Positions 33,211 to 39,795 of a stretch of DNA of 47,364 bases are shown here, one piece after another (position 1 is the stretch's first letter; the number at the start of each line of letters is the position of its first letter). The stretch comes from a virus. Below the pieces are notes generated by a model. That model was given only the letters and a program-made list of their open reading frames with translations, was not told where the DNA came from and did no database searches. Location of the stretch: positions 1-47,364 of IMG/VR virus record IMGVR_UViG_3300021090_001099, one strand, 5' to 3'. The translations under genes and the position numbers were made by a program.

Positions 33211-34265
33211 CGAGGCCTCTTCTTCTCGACGTAGGCGGCCGTCCGCCCGAGTGCCGCCCGGATGTCGACCTCGTCGACGATGTTGTAGCGGTCGAAGGTC
33301 GAGCGGGTCTTGTGGCCGGAGATCTTCATGGCCACGGTGAAGTCGACGCCGGCGCGCACCATGTTGCGCAGCGCCGAGCGGCGCAGGTCGTACGGGAGGA
33401 GCGTCAGGGGCAGCCGCGCCTCCTTGAGCGCCAGGCGCCACATCTTCCGGTAGTCCTTCACCGGCTGGCCGTCCTTCCCGTGAGCGCTGCGGTGGAAGAC
33501 GAGCTCGCACCCGAGGCGCCGGCTCTTCAGCCGCCGGCGGACGATCCGAAGCAGGGGGCCCGTGAGGGCGATCGTCCGGCCCTCGCGCGTCTTCGCCGCC
33601 CGCGGGTCGAGCCTCATCGCCAGGCCCTCGAGGTCCACCATCTCCCAGGTGATCTGCCGGGCCTCGCCGGGCCGCATCCCCGTCCACCCGCACCACTCCA
33701 CGAAGTCGCGCACGTCGGGGTCTGGGATGGCCGCCACGAGGCGGGAGAACTCCCCGGGGCCCACGAACCCCTGCCGGGCGTTCTGGACGCGCAGGAGGGG
33801 GATGTGGGGCACCACGGCCACCTTCGGCGGCGTGTGCCGAGCGGCGAGGCGATAGGCCTGGCGCAGGAGCTCGCAGCGGCGGTTCACGGTGGCCGGTCGG
33901 CGCCCCTCGTCCAGCCAGGTCTTCTGCGAGCGCTCGATCGAGGCGGTGTCGAGCTCGAGGGCGGGGCAGTGGCCGAGCTCGCTGCGCACGGCCTTGAGCG
34001 TCGATCGGGCCTTGTCGAGGGACGCCACCCCCCGCACCTCGAGGTGGACCAGCAGCTCGTCGAGCAGCTCGCCCACCGTCACCCGCCGGACCTGGGGGGT
34101 CACGTAAGTCCCGAGGTCCCGCTTCCGTCGGAGGGCGAGGAGCCGCTTGGCCGCCACCTCGGGGTCCCGGGTCTTCAGCGTCTCCCGCACCTTGCGGCCG
34201 CGCTGGTAGGTGACGGCGTAGAAGATGCCGTTCCGGCAGACGAGGTAGCCGTCGCCCTGGGCCAT
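33207..34265 (-). CDS. int: Tyrosine recombinase integrase
   Basis: 352 residues, minus strand, ATG at 34265. N-terminal arm-binding domain (GYLVCRNGIFYAVTYQRGRKVRETLKT), core-binding helices (about 65-160), catalytic domain with R198 (TGMRPGEARQITW), K225 (AAKTREGR), the box II segment PYDLRRSALRNMVRAGV, then SGHKTRSTFDRY with H318 and Y327. The His usually found three residues before the box II Arg is Tyr292 here. It recombines attP with a host tRNA gene. The gene points at attP and is followed by a coupled zinc-ribbon gene. The 173-base gap upstream (34266-34438) has no gene and no clear promoter. Confidence 0.92.
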   Translation of the reverse strand: MAQGDGYLVCRNGIFYAVTYQRGRKVRETLKTRDPEVAAKRLLALRRKRDLGTYVTPQVRRVTVGELLDELLVHLEVRGVASLDKARSTLKAVRSELGHCPALELDTASIERSQKTWLDEGRRPATVNRRCELLRQAYRLAARHTPPKVAVVPHIPLLRVQNARQGFVGPGEFSRLVAAIPDPDVRDFVEWCGWTGMRPGEARQITWEMVDLEGLAMRLDPRAAKTREGRTIALTGPLLRIVRRRLKSRRLGCELVFHRSAHGKDGQPVKDYRKMWRLALKEARLPLTLLPYDLRRSALRNMVRAGVDFTVAMKISGHKTRSTFDRYNIVDEVDIRAALGRTAAYVEKKRPR

Positions 34266-34438
34266 GGGGTTTACCTTCTCGACGCCACCGGATCGAACGC
34301 ACTACGCAACCAGTGGGGGCACGAAAGTTGGGCAGCGAATGGACCCTCAACGGCGGGGGACCGGGGTAGCGTCTCGCTCACGGGCATCTTGGAGCCGCGT
34401 CCCTCCGCTGGCTCAAAGGCCAGAAGGAGGGCAGTGTG

Positions 34439-34627
34439 CTACGCGCCTCGCTTCTTCAGGTATTCGTCGAGGGCCGCGATCGCGACCTCCTGCAACGTGG
34501 TGCGGTACTCCACGGCGTAGGTCCTGGCCCGCTTGCGAATGGCCAGCGGCGCCCTAAACGAAACTCCCGAATCGCGTTTCAGCTCGGGCAGCGATGGCTG
34601 GAACTCGGCGTGAGTGCTCTTCTTCAT
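34439..34627 (-). CDS. Ribbon-helix-helix repressor-like protein
   Basis: 62 residues, minus strand, ATG at 34627. The C-terminal two thirds read VSFRAPLAIRKRARTYAVEYRTTLQEVAIAALDEYLKKRG, the pattern of a ribbon-helix-helix protein (strand, helix, turn with TTLQE, helix) related to ParG/Arc and many antitoxins. No toxin partner is adjacent. It is divergent to the regulator at 34713 across a promoter region with two ATGCATG sites, so it is the best candidate for the lysogeny repressor. The predicted start of transcription lies at or one base before the ATG. Confidence 0.7.
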   Translation of the reverse strand: MKKSTHAEFQPSLPELKRDSGVSFRAPLAIRKRARTYAVEYRTTLQEVAIAALDEYLKKRGA

Positions 34628-34634
34628 GGGCCGC

Positions 34635-34664
34635 ACTCTAGCCTGAATGCATGGTCGCGTGCAA
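34635..34664 (-). promoter_or_regulatory. Leftward switch promoter with ATGCATG in its spacer
   Basis: Minus strand: TTGCAC (34659-34664) and TAGAGT (34635-34640) with an 18-base spacer. The expected transcription start (about 34628) is at the ATG of the repressor gene, giving a leaderless mRNA. The spacer contains ATGCATG (34647-34653), a candidate operator repeated in the opposite promoter. Confidence 0.55.
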
Positions 34665-34676
34665 GCAGTTTTCCGC

Positions 34677-34705
34677 TTGACTGTGTGCGCGCATGCATGT
34701 ACGCT
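34677..34705 (+). promoter_or_regulatory. Rightward switch promoter with ATGCATG in its spacer
   Basis: TTGACT (34677-34682) and TACGCT (34700-34705) with 17 bases between them. Transcription would begin near 34712, at the GTG start (34713) of the regulator, again leaderless. ATGCATG (34693-34699) fills the end of the spacer. CTGGCACCCGT, the integrase arm-site unit, follows at 34704-34714. Confidence 0.55.
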
Positions 34706-34712
34706 GGCACCC

Positions 34713-35264
34713 GTGCGTAGGGTAACAGTCGAGCAGATTCGTGAGGCCCTGACCCTCTCCGGGGGGAGGGTGGCACGTGCAGCCAGGGTGCTGGGGATCG
34801 CCAGGAACAACCTCTATAAGCGCCTTGCCAGCAGCGGTATAAGCCCTGACCAGTTCCGGGGTAACACCGCCACCGGTGTCGGGGTGACAGGCGTTGCGCC
34901 CGCTACAACTGGGGCAGCGCGGCACGCTGTCCCCGCGGGTGCCCGCGCGGAAACGTCTGTCTCTGTTTTGCGACCTGCCATCTTTCGCGGGGGCCGAAGC
35001 GCGTCTACCTTTGGCGACGTGAACAACGCGGCTTCAGCCGACGTGCCCGACGAGCCGAAGCAGTTGCGGCTGTCGCGCAGCGTGTACCTGCGACCGGATC
35101 AGGTGCGCGCGCTGGACGACGCCTGTCTCGACCTGCCGCGGATCCTCAGAGAGAAGATGTCGCCGTCGAAGGTGCTCGAGCGGTTCATCGACGATTGTTT
35201 CCCGGGCTGGATCGAGTCGAAGCTCGGAGAGGCATCGAAGGCGCGGGGCACGCGCGAAGAGTAA
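34713..35264 (+). CDS. Fis-type HTH plus ribbon-helix-helix regulator
   Basis: 183 residues from GTG at 34713, which fits the promoter just upstream. An in-frame ATG at 34647 lies inside the switch promoter region and is less likely. N-terminal residues 1-45 are a Fis/NtrC-type helix-turn-helix (EQIREALTLSGGRVARAARVLGIARNNLYKRLASSGI). A low-complexity linker of about 65 residues follows. The C-terminus (LRLSRSVYLRPDQVRALDDACLDLPRILREKMSPSKVLERFIDD when read in parts) resembles a ribbon-helix-helix domain. A separate start at GTG 35019 would make the RHH part alone. Probably the early regulator opposing the divergent repressor. Confidence 0.65.
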   Translation: MRRVTVEQIREALTLSGGRVARAARVLGIARNNLYKRLASSGISPDQFRGNTATGVGVTGVAPATTGAARHAVPAGARAETSVSVLRPAIFRGGRSASTFGDVNNAASADVPDEPKQLRLSRSVYLRPDQVRALDDACLDLPRILREKMSPSKVLERFIDDCFPGWIESKLGEASKARGTREE

Positions 35265-35339
35265 GGACGGGCCACGGCGCCGCCTACCTTGGCGGGGGAC
35301 GGCGCCGCGACCCGCAGCAACCACCCGGAGGTGGCAGCC

Positions 35340-35666
35340 GTGGCGAGCATAGCGCAACCCGACCGAGCCGCGACCCCGGTTGCATCCGTGCACCTGGGAC
35401 CCAAGACCCTCTCCGCTGCAGCGACCGCGCTGCGCACGCTGGCCGACCTGCTCGAGGCCGGCGCGGTGCCGTCTCCGCCCGCCCCGCCGGTCGAAGAGGC
35501 TGACCCCCTGCTGACGGTAGCGGAGGCCTCGGTCGAGCTCCGCCGGTGCGCCAAGCACGTCCGCGCGCAGTGCGTGACGGGGGCCATCAAGGCCATGCGC
35601 GACGGCCGCGGCTGGCTCATCCGCCGCAGCGCGCTGCGGGCCTACGAACGCAGGAGGACGGCATGA
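35340..35666 (+). CDS. Excisionase-like (HTH_17/MerR-type) DNA-binding protein
   Basis: 108 residues. GTG at 35340 is chosen because GGAGGTG (35327-35333) stands six bases upstream. An in-frame start at 35289 has no ribosome-binding site. After an Ala/Pro-rich N-terminal part the C-terminus reads LLTVAEASVELRRCAKHVRAQCVTGAIKAMRDGRGWLIRRSALRAYERRR, read in parts, which is the HTH_17 pattern (helix-turn-helix, then wing with GRGWLI and a final helix). Excisionases and similar phage regulators use this fold. It is the first gene of the early operon and may act as recombination directionality factor or transcription regulator. Confidence 0.65.
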   Translation: MASIAQPDRAATPVASVHLGPKTLSAAATALRTLADLLEAGAVPSPPAPPVEEADPLLTVAEASVELRRCAKHVRAQCVTGAIKAMRDGRGWLIRRSALRAYERRRTA

Positions 35667-36001
35667 GAGTCAGCGTGCTTCGGCCCTGCGACCTCTGCCG
35701 CTCGCCCGTCGCCGGCAACTCCCGCGGCGGACCGGCGCTCGACTTCCGGCGGATCGTGATCGAGCGGCAGCTCCTCGACATGGGCGCGATCCGTGAACAC
35801 GCCGGGCTCTCGATGCTCCTGGGCGGCAGCGAGAGGCTCGCCCTCGCGATGGGCAGCGATCGGGAGGCGACGGGCCTGCTGTCGTCCTGGGAGCTGTTCG
35901 TCTGCTCCGCCTGCTGGACCGACCTCGCCGAGACGGCGCTCTGTCGCGCCCTCGCCGAGGGGAAGGGGAGGGAGATCCCGGTGCCCGAGGTGCGCTCATG
36001 A
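35663..36001 (+). CDS. Conserved phage protein with two Cys pairs
   Basis: 112 residues, ATG at 35663 with AGGAGGA upstream, ATGA-overlapped on both sides. CDLC near the start and CSACW near the C-terminus could bind one zinc ion. Between them DMGAIREHAGLSMLLGGSERLALAMGSDREATGLLSSWELFVC follows a pattern seen in early proteins of other temperate phages of GC-rich hosts. Function unknown. Confidence 0.65.
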   Translation: MRVSVLRPCDLCRSPVAGNSRGGPALDFRRIVIERQLLDMGAIREHAGLSMLLGGSERLALAMGSDREATGLLSSWELFVCSACWTDLAETALCRALAEGKGREIPVPEVRS

Positions 36002-36777
36002 GCGACGACGCCGAGCGCGTCGACGAGCTGCTCGAGGCCGCCGCGGCGGTCGTGGCTCGAGTCCTCGCGGTGTACCGCCCCGAATATGTGGAGCAGGCCG
36101 CGGCCAAGGAGCCAGAGAGCATCCTCGGGCGCGTCAAGGCCCTTGAGGCAGCGATCGAAAAGGCCACTAGGGAAGCGGCGCTTCGCACCCAGGTGCGCGA
36201 CGCCCGAAGCGGCTCGCGCCTGCACTTCGACTTCGCATGTCCTCTGACGGGGTGCCGGCACTGCTGCGTCTGCGGCCTCGGGTCACAGCCGCTCCTGATC
36301 CATGCAGGCCCGTGGGCGGCGGGGATGTGTCCCCTCTGCGCGAAGAAGGTGGAAGCCATGAACGAACACGAAGCCGGCGGGCGCGGCGTGACAGGCAGAC
36401 CCGGCGACGCCGTTGGCGCGTCCCCACGGGGAATGATGCCGGCCGCCCCTGAAACGATCCGTTCTGGCGAGCCGCCGTCGGCGATGACCCAGCCCGGCCG
36501 CTCGTCGGCTTCGTGCTCGCCCATGACCACCGGCACGCAGGACAGCGCGCCCCCCACATCGCCCTTCGAGCCACCGATCGATTTCTCCCCGGAGGCGCCG
36601 CACCGTCTGCGCCGGGCCGAGGACTTCCAGGAGATGCTGATCCGCTCCGAGATCACTGACCGGTGGCTGAACGCGCTCGCCAAGGAGACTCCGCACGCGG
36701 CGCTCATGCTCGCGCTCGACGACTACAGGCGCGAGCTGACGCTCCTCGCGCTGAAGCGCTGCGGGGCCAAGCTGTGA
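35998..36777 (+). CDS. Early protein with Cys cluster, unknown function
   Basis: 259 residues, ATG at 35998 overlapping the previous stop. N-terminal helical region (VDELLEAAAAVVARVLAVYRPEYVEQAAAKE), then CPLTGCRHCCVCGLG and MCPLCAKK, likely zinc-binding, then a low-complexity Pro/Ser/Thr linker of about 75 residues and a C-terminal helical domain (RAEDFQEMLIRSEITDRWLNALAKE). No family recognised for the whole. The layout suggests two small domains joined by a flexible linker. Confidence 0.6.
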   Translation: MSDDAERVDELLEAAAAVVARVLAVYRPEYVEQAAAKEPESILGRVKALEAAIEKATREAALRTQVRDARSGSRLHFDFACPLTGCRHCCVCGLGSQPLLIHAGPWAAGMCPLCAKKVEAMNEHEAGGRGVTGRPGDAVGASPRGMMPAAPETIRSGEPPSAMTQPGRSSASCSPMTTGTQDSAPPTSPFEPPIDFSPEAPHRLRRAEDFQEMLIRSEITDRWLNALAKETPHAALMLALDDYRRELTLLALKRCGAKL

Positions 36778-37118
36778 GGCTGACACCGCAGGGCGTCGGG
36801 CTCTTGATCGTGCTGCTGGCAGCGCTCGTATGGGCCCTCGCCCTCCTCGGCGTCGAGTGGGAGAGGGTCGGGCTGCAGCTCGCGGCCGCGGCGCTGCTCC
36901 TCCTCGGCAGCGTGCTGATCTTCGTGGCTCTCGTGAAGGTGGACCGGCCGATCGACCGGCCCTGGTCGCACGTTGCTCGCGGGCGCCGGCCCGCCGGCGC
37001 GAACACGCGGAGGCCTGACGCCTCCGTCCCGTTTCCCTCTCGCGCCGACGTCGCCCATGGTTCAACATCCCGCCCCCGGCCGGGGGGCGGGCTCACCCGC
37101 TCGAGGCCCGGCGCATGA
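36774..37118 (+). CDS. Two-TM membrane protein of the early operon
   Basis: 114 residues, GTG at 36774 overlapping the previous stop. Two membrane segments (VGLLIVLLAALVWALALLGV and LQLAAAALLLLGSVLIFVALV) in the first half, then a polar, Arg/Pro/Gly-rich tail that is likely cytoplasmic. Early-expressed small membrane proteins can act in superinfection exclusion, but nothing here proves that. Ends ATGA with the next gene. Confidence 0.6.
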   Translation: MRLTPQGVGLLIVLLAALVWALALLGVEWERVGLQLAAAALLLLGSVLIFVALVKVDRPIDRPWSHVARGRRPAGANTRRPDASVPFPSRADVAHGSTSRPRPGGGLTRSRPGA

Positions 37119-37360
37119 GCAAGCGCCTCTCCTCGATCGACCAGGTCGTGGTCGGTGACGTCGTGTGGGCCTACGCGCGGGGGGCGTGGCGCCAGGCCGT
37201 GGTCGTGGCCCTGGCCAGGACGCGCCTCACGGTGGGATACGTCCTGCGCGGCGGCCAGGCCCGCCACTCGGTCCTGCCCCCCTCGAGGCTCCGACGCGAG
37301 TCGCCTGGACGCGGACATGTCGTGACCACGGGACACGAGTTCGAGGGATCGAAGTCGTGA
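37115..37360 (+). CDS. Small protein with SH3-like layout
   Basis: 81 residues, ATG at 37115 overlapping the previous stop. VVVGDVVWAYARGAWRQAVVVALARTRLTVGYVLRGGQARHSVLPPSRLR has the rhythm of a small beta-barrel (SH3- or KOW-like) that could bind nucleic acid. No sequence family recognised. Next gene overlaps by GTGA. Confidence 0.55.
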   Translation: MSKRLSSIDQVVVGDVVWAYARGAWRQAVVVALARTRLTVGYVLRGGQARHSVLPPSRLRRESPGRGHVVTTGHEFEGSKS

Positions 37361-37611
37361 CGGCCCTGGCGGTCGTCATCCTGGCCGTCGTGATCGCCAG
37401 GGGAGTACTCCAGGACCGGGAGCCTTCGCGGTACGCAAGCGTCGGGGAGATGGCCGCGGCACGGGCGACGACCGCCGCGAGGCTGCGGCGCTTCGAGGAG
37501 GAGCGGGCGCTGTTCATCCGGTATGACCAGGCGTGGGCGCGCGCGGGGGTGAGGGGCCCGCGGCAGATCTACCTCACCGCCCACGACGGACGGAGGGCGA
37601 GCGGTGGGTAG
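37357..37611 (+). CDS. Small N-terminally anchored protein
   Basis: 84 residues, GTG at 37357. A short hydrophobic N-terminus (TALAVVILAVVIARGVL) is followed by a charged helix (EMAAARATTAARLRRFEEERALFIRYDQAWARAG). Probably membrane-attached. Unknown function. Overlaps the following gene by eight bases. Confidence 0.5.
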   Translation: MTALAVVILAVVIARGVLQDREPSRYASVGEMAAARATTAARLRRFEEERALFIRYDQAWARAGVRGPRQIYLTAHDGRRASGG

Positions 37612-37888
37612 CCCGAGGTACCACGCTGGCATCCTCGCGGGCTGCGCCCTGTCGCTCACGCCGGGCGCCTGGCCGGCCGCCGTACCGGGTCTAGGGCCGA
37701 TGCGTGGCGGTCAGCCGCTCGCCCGCTGCATCGCCTGCACGCCGAGTGAGCACGCCGCGCGAGCCTCGACGTTCGTCAGGTACGGCGATCGCCCGCTCTG
37801 CAAGCCCCACGCGACGACGCTCGCCGGCGGTGGTGAGCTGCCGTTCGTGGCCGAGGCGCTTCGGCGGGCGACAGAAGGGGGACGCTGA
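37604..37888 (+). CDS. Small zinc-ribbon-like protein
   Basis: 94 residues, GTG at 37604. Central CIACTP and LCKPH pairs with intervening RYGDRPL look like a single-zinc ribbon or treble-clef fragment of about 30 residues. The N-terminal 40 residues are hydrophobic and Gly/Pro-rich. Belongs to the series of small Cys-rich early proteins. One-base overlap with the next ATG. Confidence 0.5.
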   Translation: MGSPRYHAGILAGCALSLTPGAWPAAVPGLGPMRGGQPLARCIACTPSEHAARASTFVRYGDRPLCKPHATTLAGGGELPFVAEALRRATEGGR

Positions 37889-38163
37889 TGCCCTGCATCC
37901 CGGCGCGGTTTCCGGATGGCAGCTCGGCCATCGTCTGCACCAGGGGCCGGCGGCCGAAGCCGTGCGTCCACTGCAGACAGCCGAGCTCCCGCCTCTGTGA
38001 CTTCCCCGTCGAGCGCAACGGGAAGGCCGGGACGTGCGACGCGGCGCTGTGCGCACGCTGCACCTGGGCGATCAGCGGCGACCGGGATCTCTGCAGGGCT
38101 CACGTCAAGGAGTGGGCAGGGGAGTGGGGCCCGGCCGGGCGCCCGCTGGGAGACCCGGCATGA
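37888..38163 (+). CDS. Conserved phage zinc-binding protein
   Basis: 91 residues, ATG at 37888. Three Cys pairs: CVHC, LCDFP...TCD and LCARC, with a terminal LCRAH. The CDFPV-GTCD-LCARC-LCRAH order is a familiar signature of small zinc proteins in early regions of temperate phages. Their function is not established. Stop overlaps the next ATG. Confidence 0.65.
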   Translation: MPCIPARFPDGSSAIVCTRGRRPKPCVHCRQPSSRLCDFPVERNGKAGTCDAALCARCTWAISGDRDLCRAHVKEWAGEWGPAGRPLGDPA

Positions 38164-39146
38164 CGAGATCGTCCGAGCCTGAAGGGACCCGCGGCGCCCA
38201 ACGCATGCCGGCTGCGAGTGGAGGGCTCATAACCCCAACCCAGCCGCGGGTCCCTTCAGGTCCGGAGCAGGCTGAGGGCGCCGTGCGGGTCTGTCCCGAG
38301 CACAAGCTCGTCCTCGAGGAGCGCGGCGACCACCTCTTCTGCCCGGCCCCGCGTCGGCACCGCTGCACCCGCTGGACGGTGGTGGACCGGAGGAAGGGGC
38401 GCGCGGTCTACGAAGCGGACAGGGAAAGGGGAGGAAGGGCGATGGTCACGAACGAGAAGGTGGCCGTGGCGGGGACGCCGGAGAAGAAGTCCGCGACGCT
38501 CGAACGCGCGAAGTTCGAGGACGGGACGCACCTGGTGCTCTTCATCCGGATCACGAGGGAGCCGAAGCGCTGGGGCGGGGATCCTTTCCGGCTCCGCTGG
38601 TCGCAGGGCCCCGGGAGCGGCAAGAAAGGGACGACGCAGGGCGTGGCGAAGACGTGCCCCGACGAGTCCTCCGCGCGAGAGGCGTTCAAGGCGGCGGTCC
38701 GGAGCGCGATCACCCAGGGCTGGAAGCAGGTGCCGATCGGCGCGGGCCATGCGTTCGAGCTGAGGCCGAGCCCGGCCCCGAAGAAGCGGGTCGCCTCAAA
38801 CGCCATGGCCGCGCTCGAGCACTGCCGGAGCTGTCGCAGGCCCGTGCGGTTACTGCTGACCGCGAAGGGCCACCGGATGCCGATCGACCCGGACCCGGCG
38901 GGTCGATCGACCGGCCTCGAGCGGACCTCCTACGGCAGCCTGGCCCCGAGCCTGGTGATCCGCGAGGGCCGCGTCCACGTCCTGCGGCCGCTCGAGCCCT
39001 GGGACGGCGAGCTCTACGTGAGCCACTTCGCGACCTGCCCGGAGGCGCGGCGGTGGCAGCGAAAGATCCTCAAGAAGGCGGCCGAAAGGGCGCACGAACG
39101 CGTGTGGGAAGGTCTCGACGAGGAAAGGGCGAGGGGACGGAGATGA
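38160..39146 (+). CDS. Early protein with two zinc-binding regions
   Basis: 328 residues from ATG at 38160 (overlapping the previous stop). GTG at 38284 is a possible later start. After a poorly structured N-terminus that contains the inverted repeat described separately, CPEHKLVLEERGDHLFCPAPRRHRC forms a likely zinc site (near residues 44-68). A middle domain (HLVLFIRITREPKRWGGDPFRLRWSQ) is beta-rich. The C-terminal zinc domain CRSCRRPVRLLLTAKGHRMPIDPDP ... HFATCPEARRW is a pattern seen in many phage early proteins. Overall function unknown. Confidence 0.65.
   Translation: MTRSSEPEGTRGAQRMPAASGGLITPTQPRVPSGPEQAEGAVRVCPEHKLVLEERGDHLFCPAPRRHRCTRWTVVDRRKGRAVYEADRERGGRAMVTNEKVAVAGTPEKKSATLERAKFEDGTHLVLFIRITREPKRWGGDPFRLRWSQGPGSGKKGTTQGVAKTCPDESSAREAFKAAVRSAITQGWKQVPIGAGHAFELRPSPAPKKRVASNAMAALEHCRSCRRPVRLLLTAKGHRMPIDPDPAGRSTGLERTSYGSLAPSLVIREGRVHVLRPLEPWDGELYVSHFATCPEARRWQRKILKKAAERAHERVWEGLDEERARGRR
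38178..38260 (+). repeat. 18-bp perfect inverted repeat with an initiator-tRNA-like loop
   Basis: CCTGAAGGGACCCGCGGC (38178-38195) is exactly complementary to 38243-38260. The 47-base loop contains GGGCTCATAACCCC (38223-38236), which is the anticodon arm signature of initiator tRNA (three G-C pairs around CTCATAA), and a second small hairpin GCA-TGCCGGC-TGC (38205-38217). There is no T arm, so it is not a tRNA gene. It lies in the first codons of the gene starting at 38160, or between genes if GTG 38284 is the true start. Confidence 0.6.
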
Positions 39147-39159
39147 CCGAGAGGAACGC

Positions 39160-39795
39160 ATGAGCTCCAGCGCGAACGCGCGCGAGCGCCTGGTCCACCT
39201 CGTCCAGAAGCTCGAGCGCCTCGAGGAGGCGAAGCAAGCCGCGGCCGAGGAGCTCCGGGACGCCTTCGTCGACGCGAAGAGGGCCGGCTACGACCCGAGC
39301 ACCCTGAAGACCGTCCTTCGCCTCCGCAAGCTGACGCCGGAGGAGCGCGAGGAGCGACGGGCGCTCGAGGCGATCTACCTCGCCGCCCTCGGCATGCTCG
39401 AGGGCGGCCCCCTGCCCGACGAGGCGCGCCGACGGCTCGACGAGCAGGACAGCGCCCCGCCGAAACCCGAGCGCAGCTCCGGGCCGCAGGCGAAGGGGGC
39501 GCCAGCCCGCAAGCCGGCCGAGGCGCCGGCGCCCCCGCCCCCGCCACAGATGAGGATGAGCCTCAAGGATCCGAAGGAGGCTCGCCAGGAAGGCCGTGAC
39601 GCGGCCGCGGCAGGAAAGCGGATCTACGACAACCCGTTCCCCGCCGGTGACCCGTGTCGCGCCGCCTGGGACGAGGGCTGGTGCGCGCAGCTGAAGTCCC
39701 ACGGCATGGATACCCCCGCCGCCTACCAACGGCGTACGAAGCCTGACCAGACGGACAAGGCCGCCGGCGCCGGCGAGAAGAAGGGGGCCGCTTGA
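39160..39795 (+). CDS. GapR (DUF2312)-like protein fused to a ribosome modulation factor-like domain
   Basis: 211 residues, ATG at 39160 with GAGAGGAAC upstream. Residues 5-80 match GapR: NARERLVHLVQKLERLEEAKQAAAEELRDAFVDAKRAGYDPSTLKTVLRLRKL read in parts. GapR binds overtwisted DNA ahead of moving polymerases. After a Pro/Ala-rich linker (about 95-135), residues 139-178 read EARQEGRDAAAAGKRIYDNPFPAGDPCRAAWDEGWC, the pattern of RMF/CrpP-like proteins (RMF binds ribosomes and forms inactive dimers). Such a fusion could link DNA topology control and translation control during infection, but this is inference. Confidence 0.75.
   Translation: MSSSANARERLVHLVQKLERLEEAKQAAAEELRDAFVDAKRAGYDPSTLKTVLRLRKLTPEEREERRALEAIYLAALGMLEGGPLPDEARRRLDEQDSAPPKPERSSGPQAKGAPARKPAEAPAPPPPPQMRMSLKDPKEARQEGRDAAAAGKRIYDNPFPAGDPCRAAWDEGWCAQLKSHGMDTPAAYQRRTKPDQTDKAAGAGEKKGAA

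Noticed and set aside
34439-34627. Antitoxin of a toxin-antitoxin pair
   Set aside because: The RHH protein looks antitoxin-like, but no toxin-sized neighbour exists: the integrase lies on one side and the regulator on the other.
38190-38275. Functional initiator tRNA gene
   Set aside because: The anticodon arm matches, but there is no T loop (TTCRANY), no CCA end and the stem is 18 bp instead of 7.
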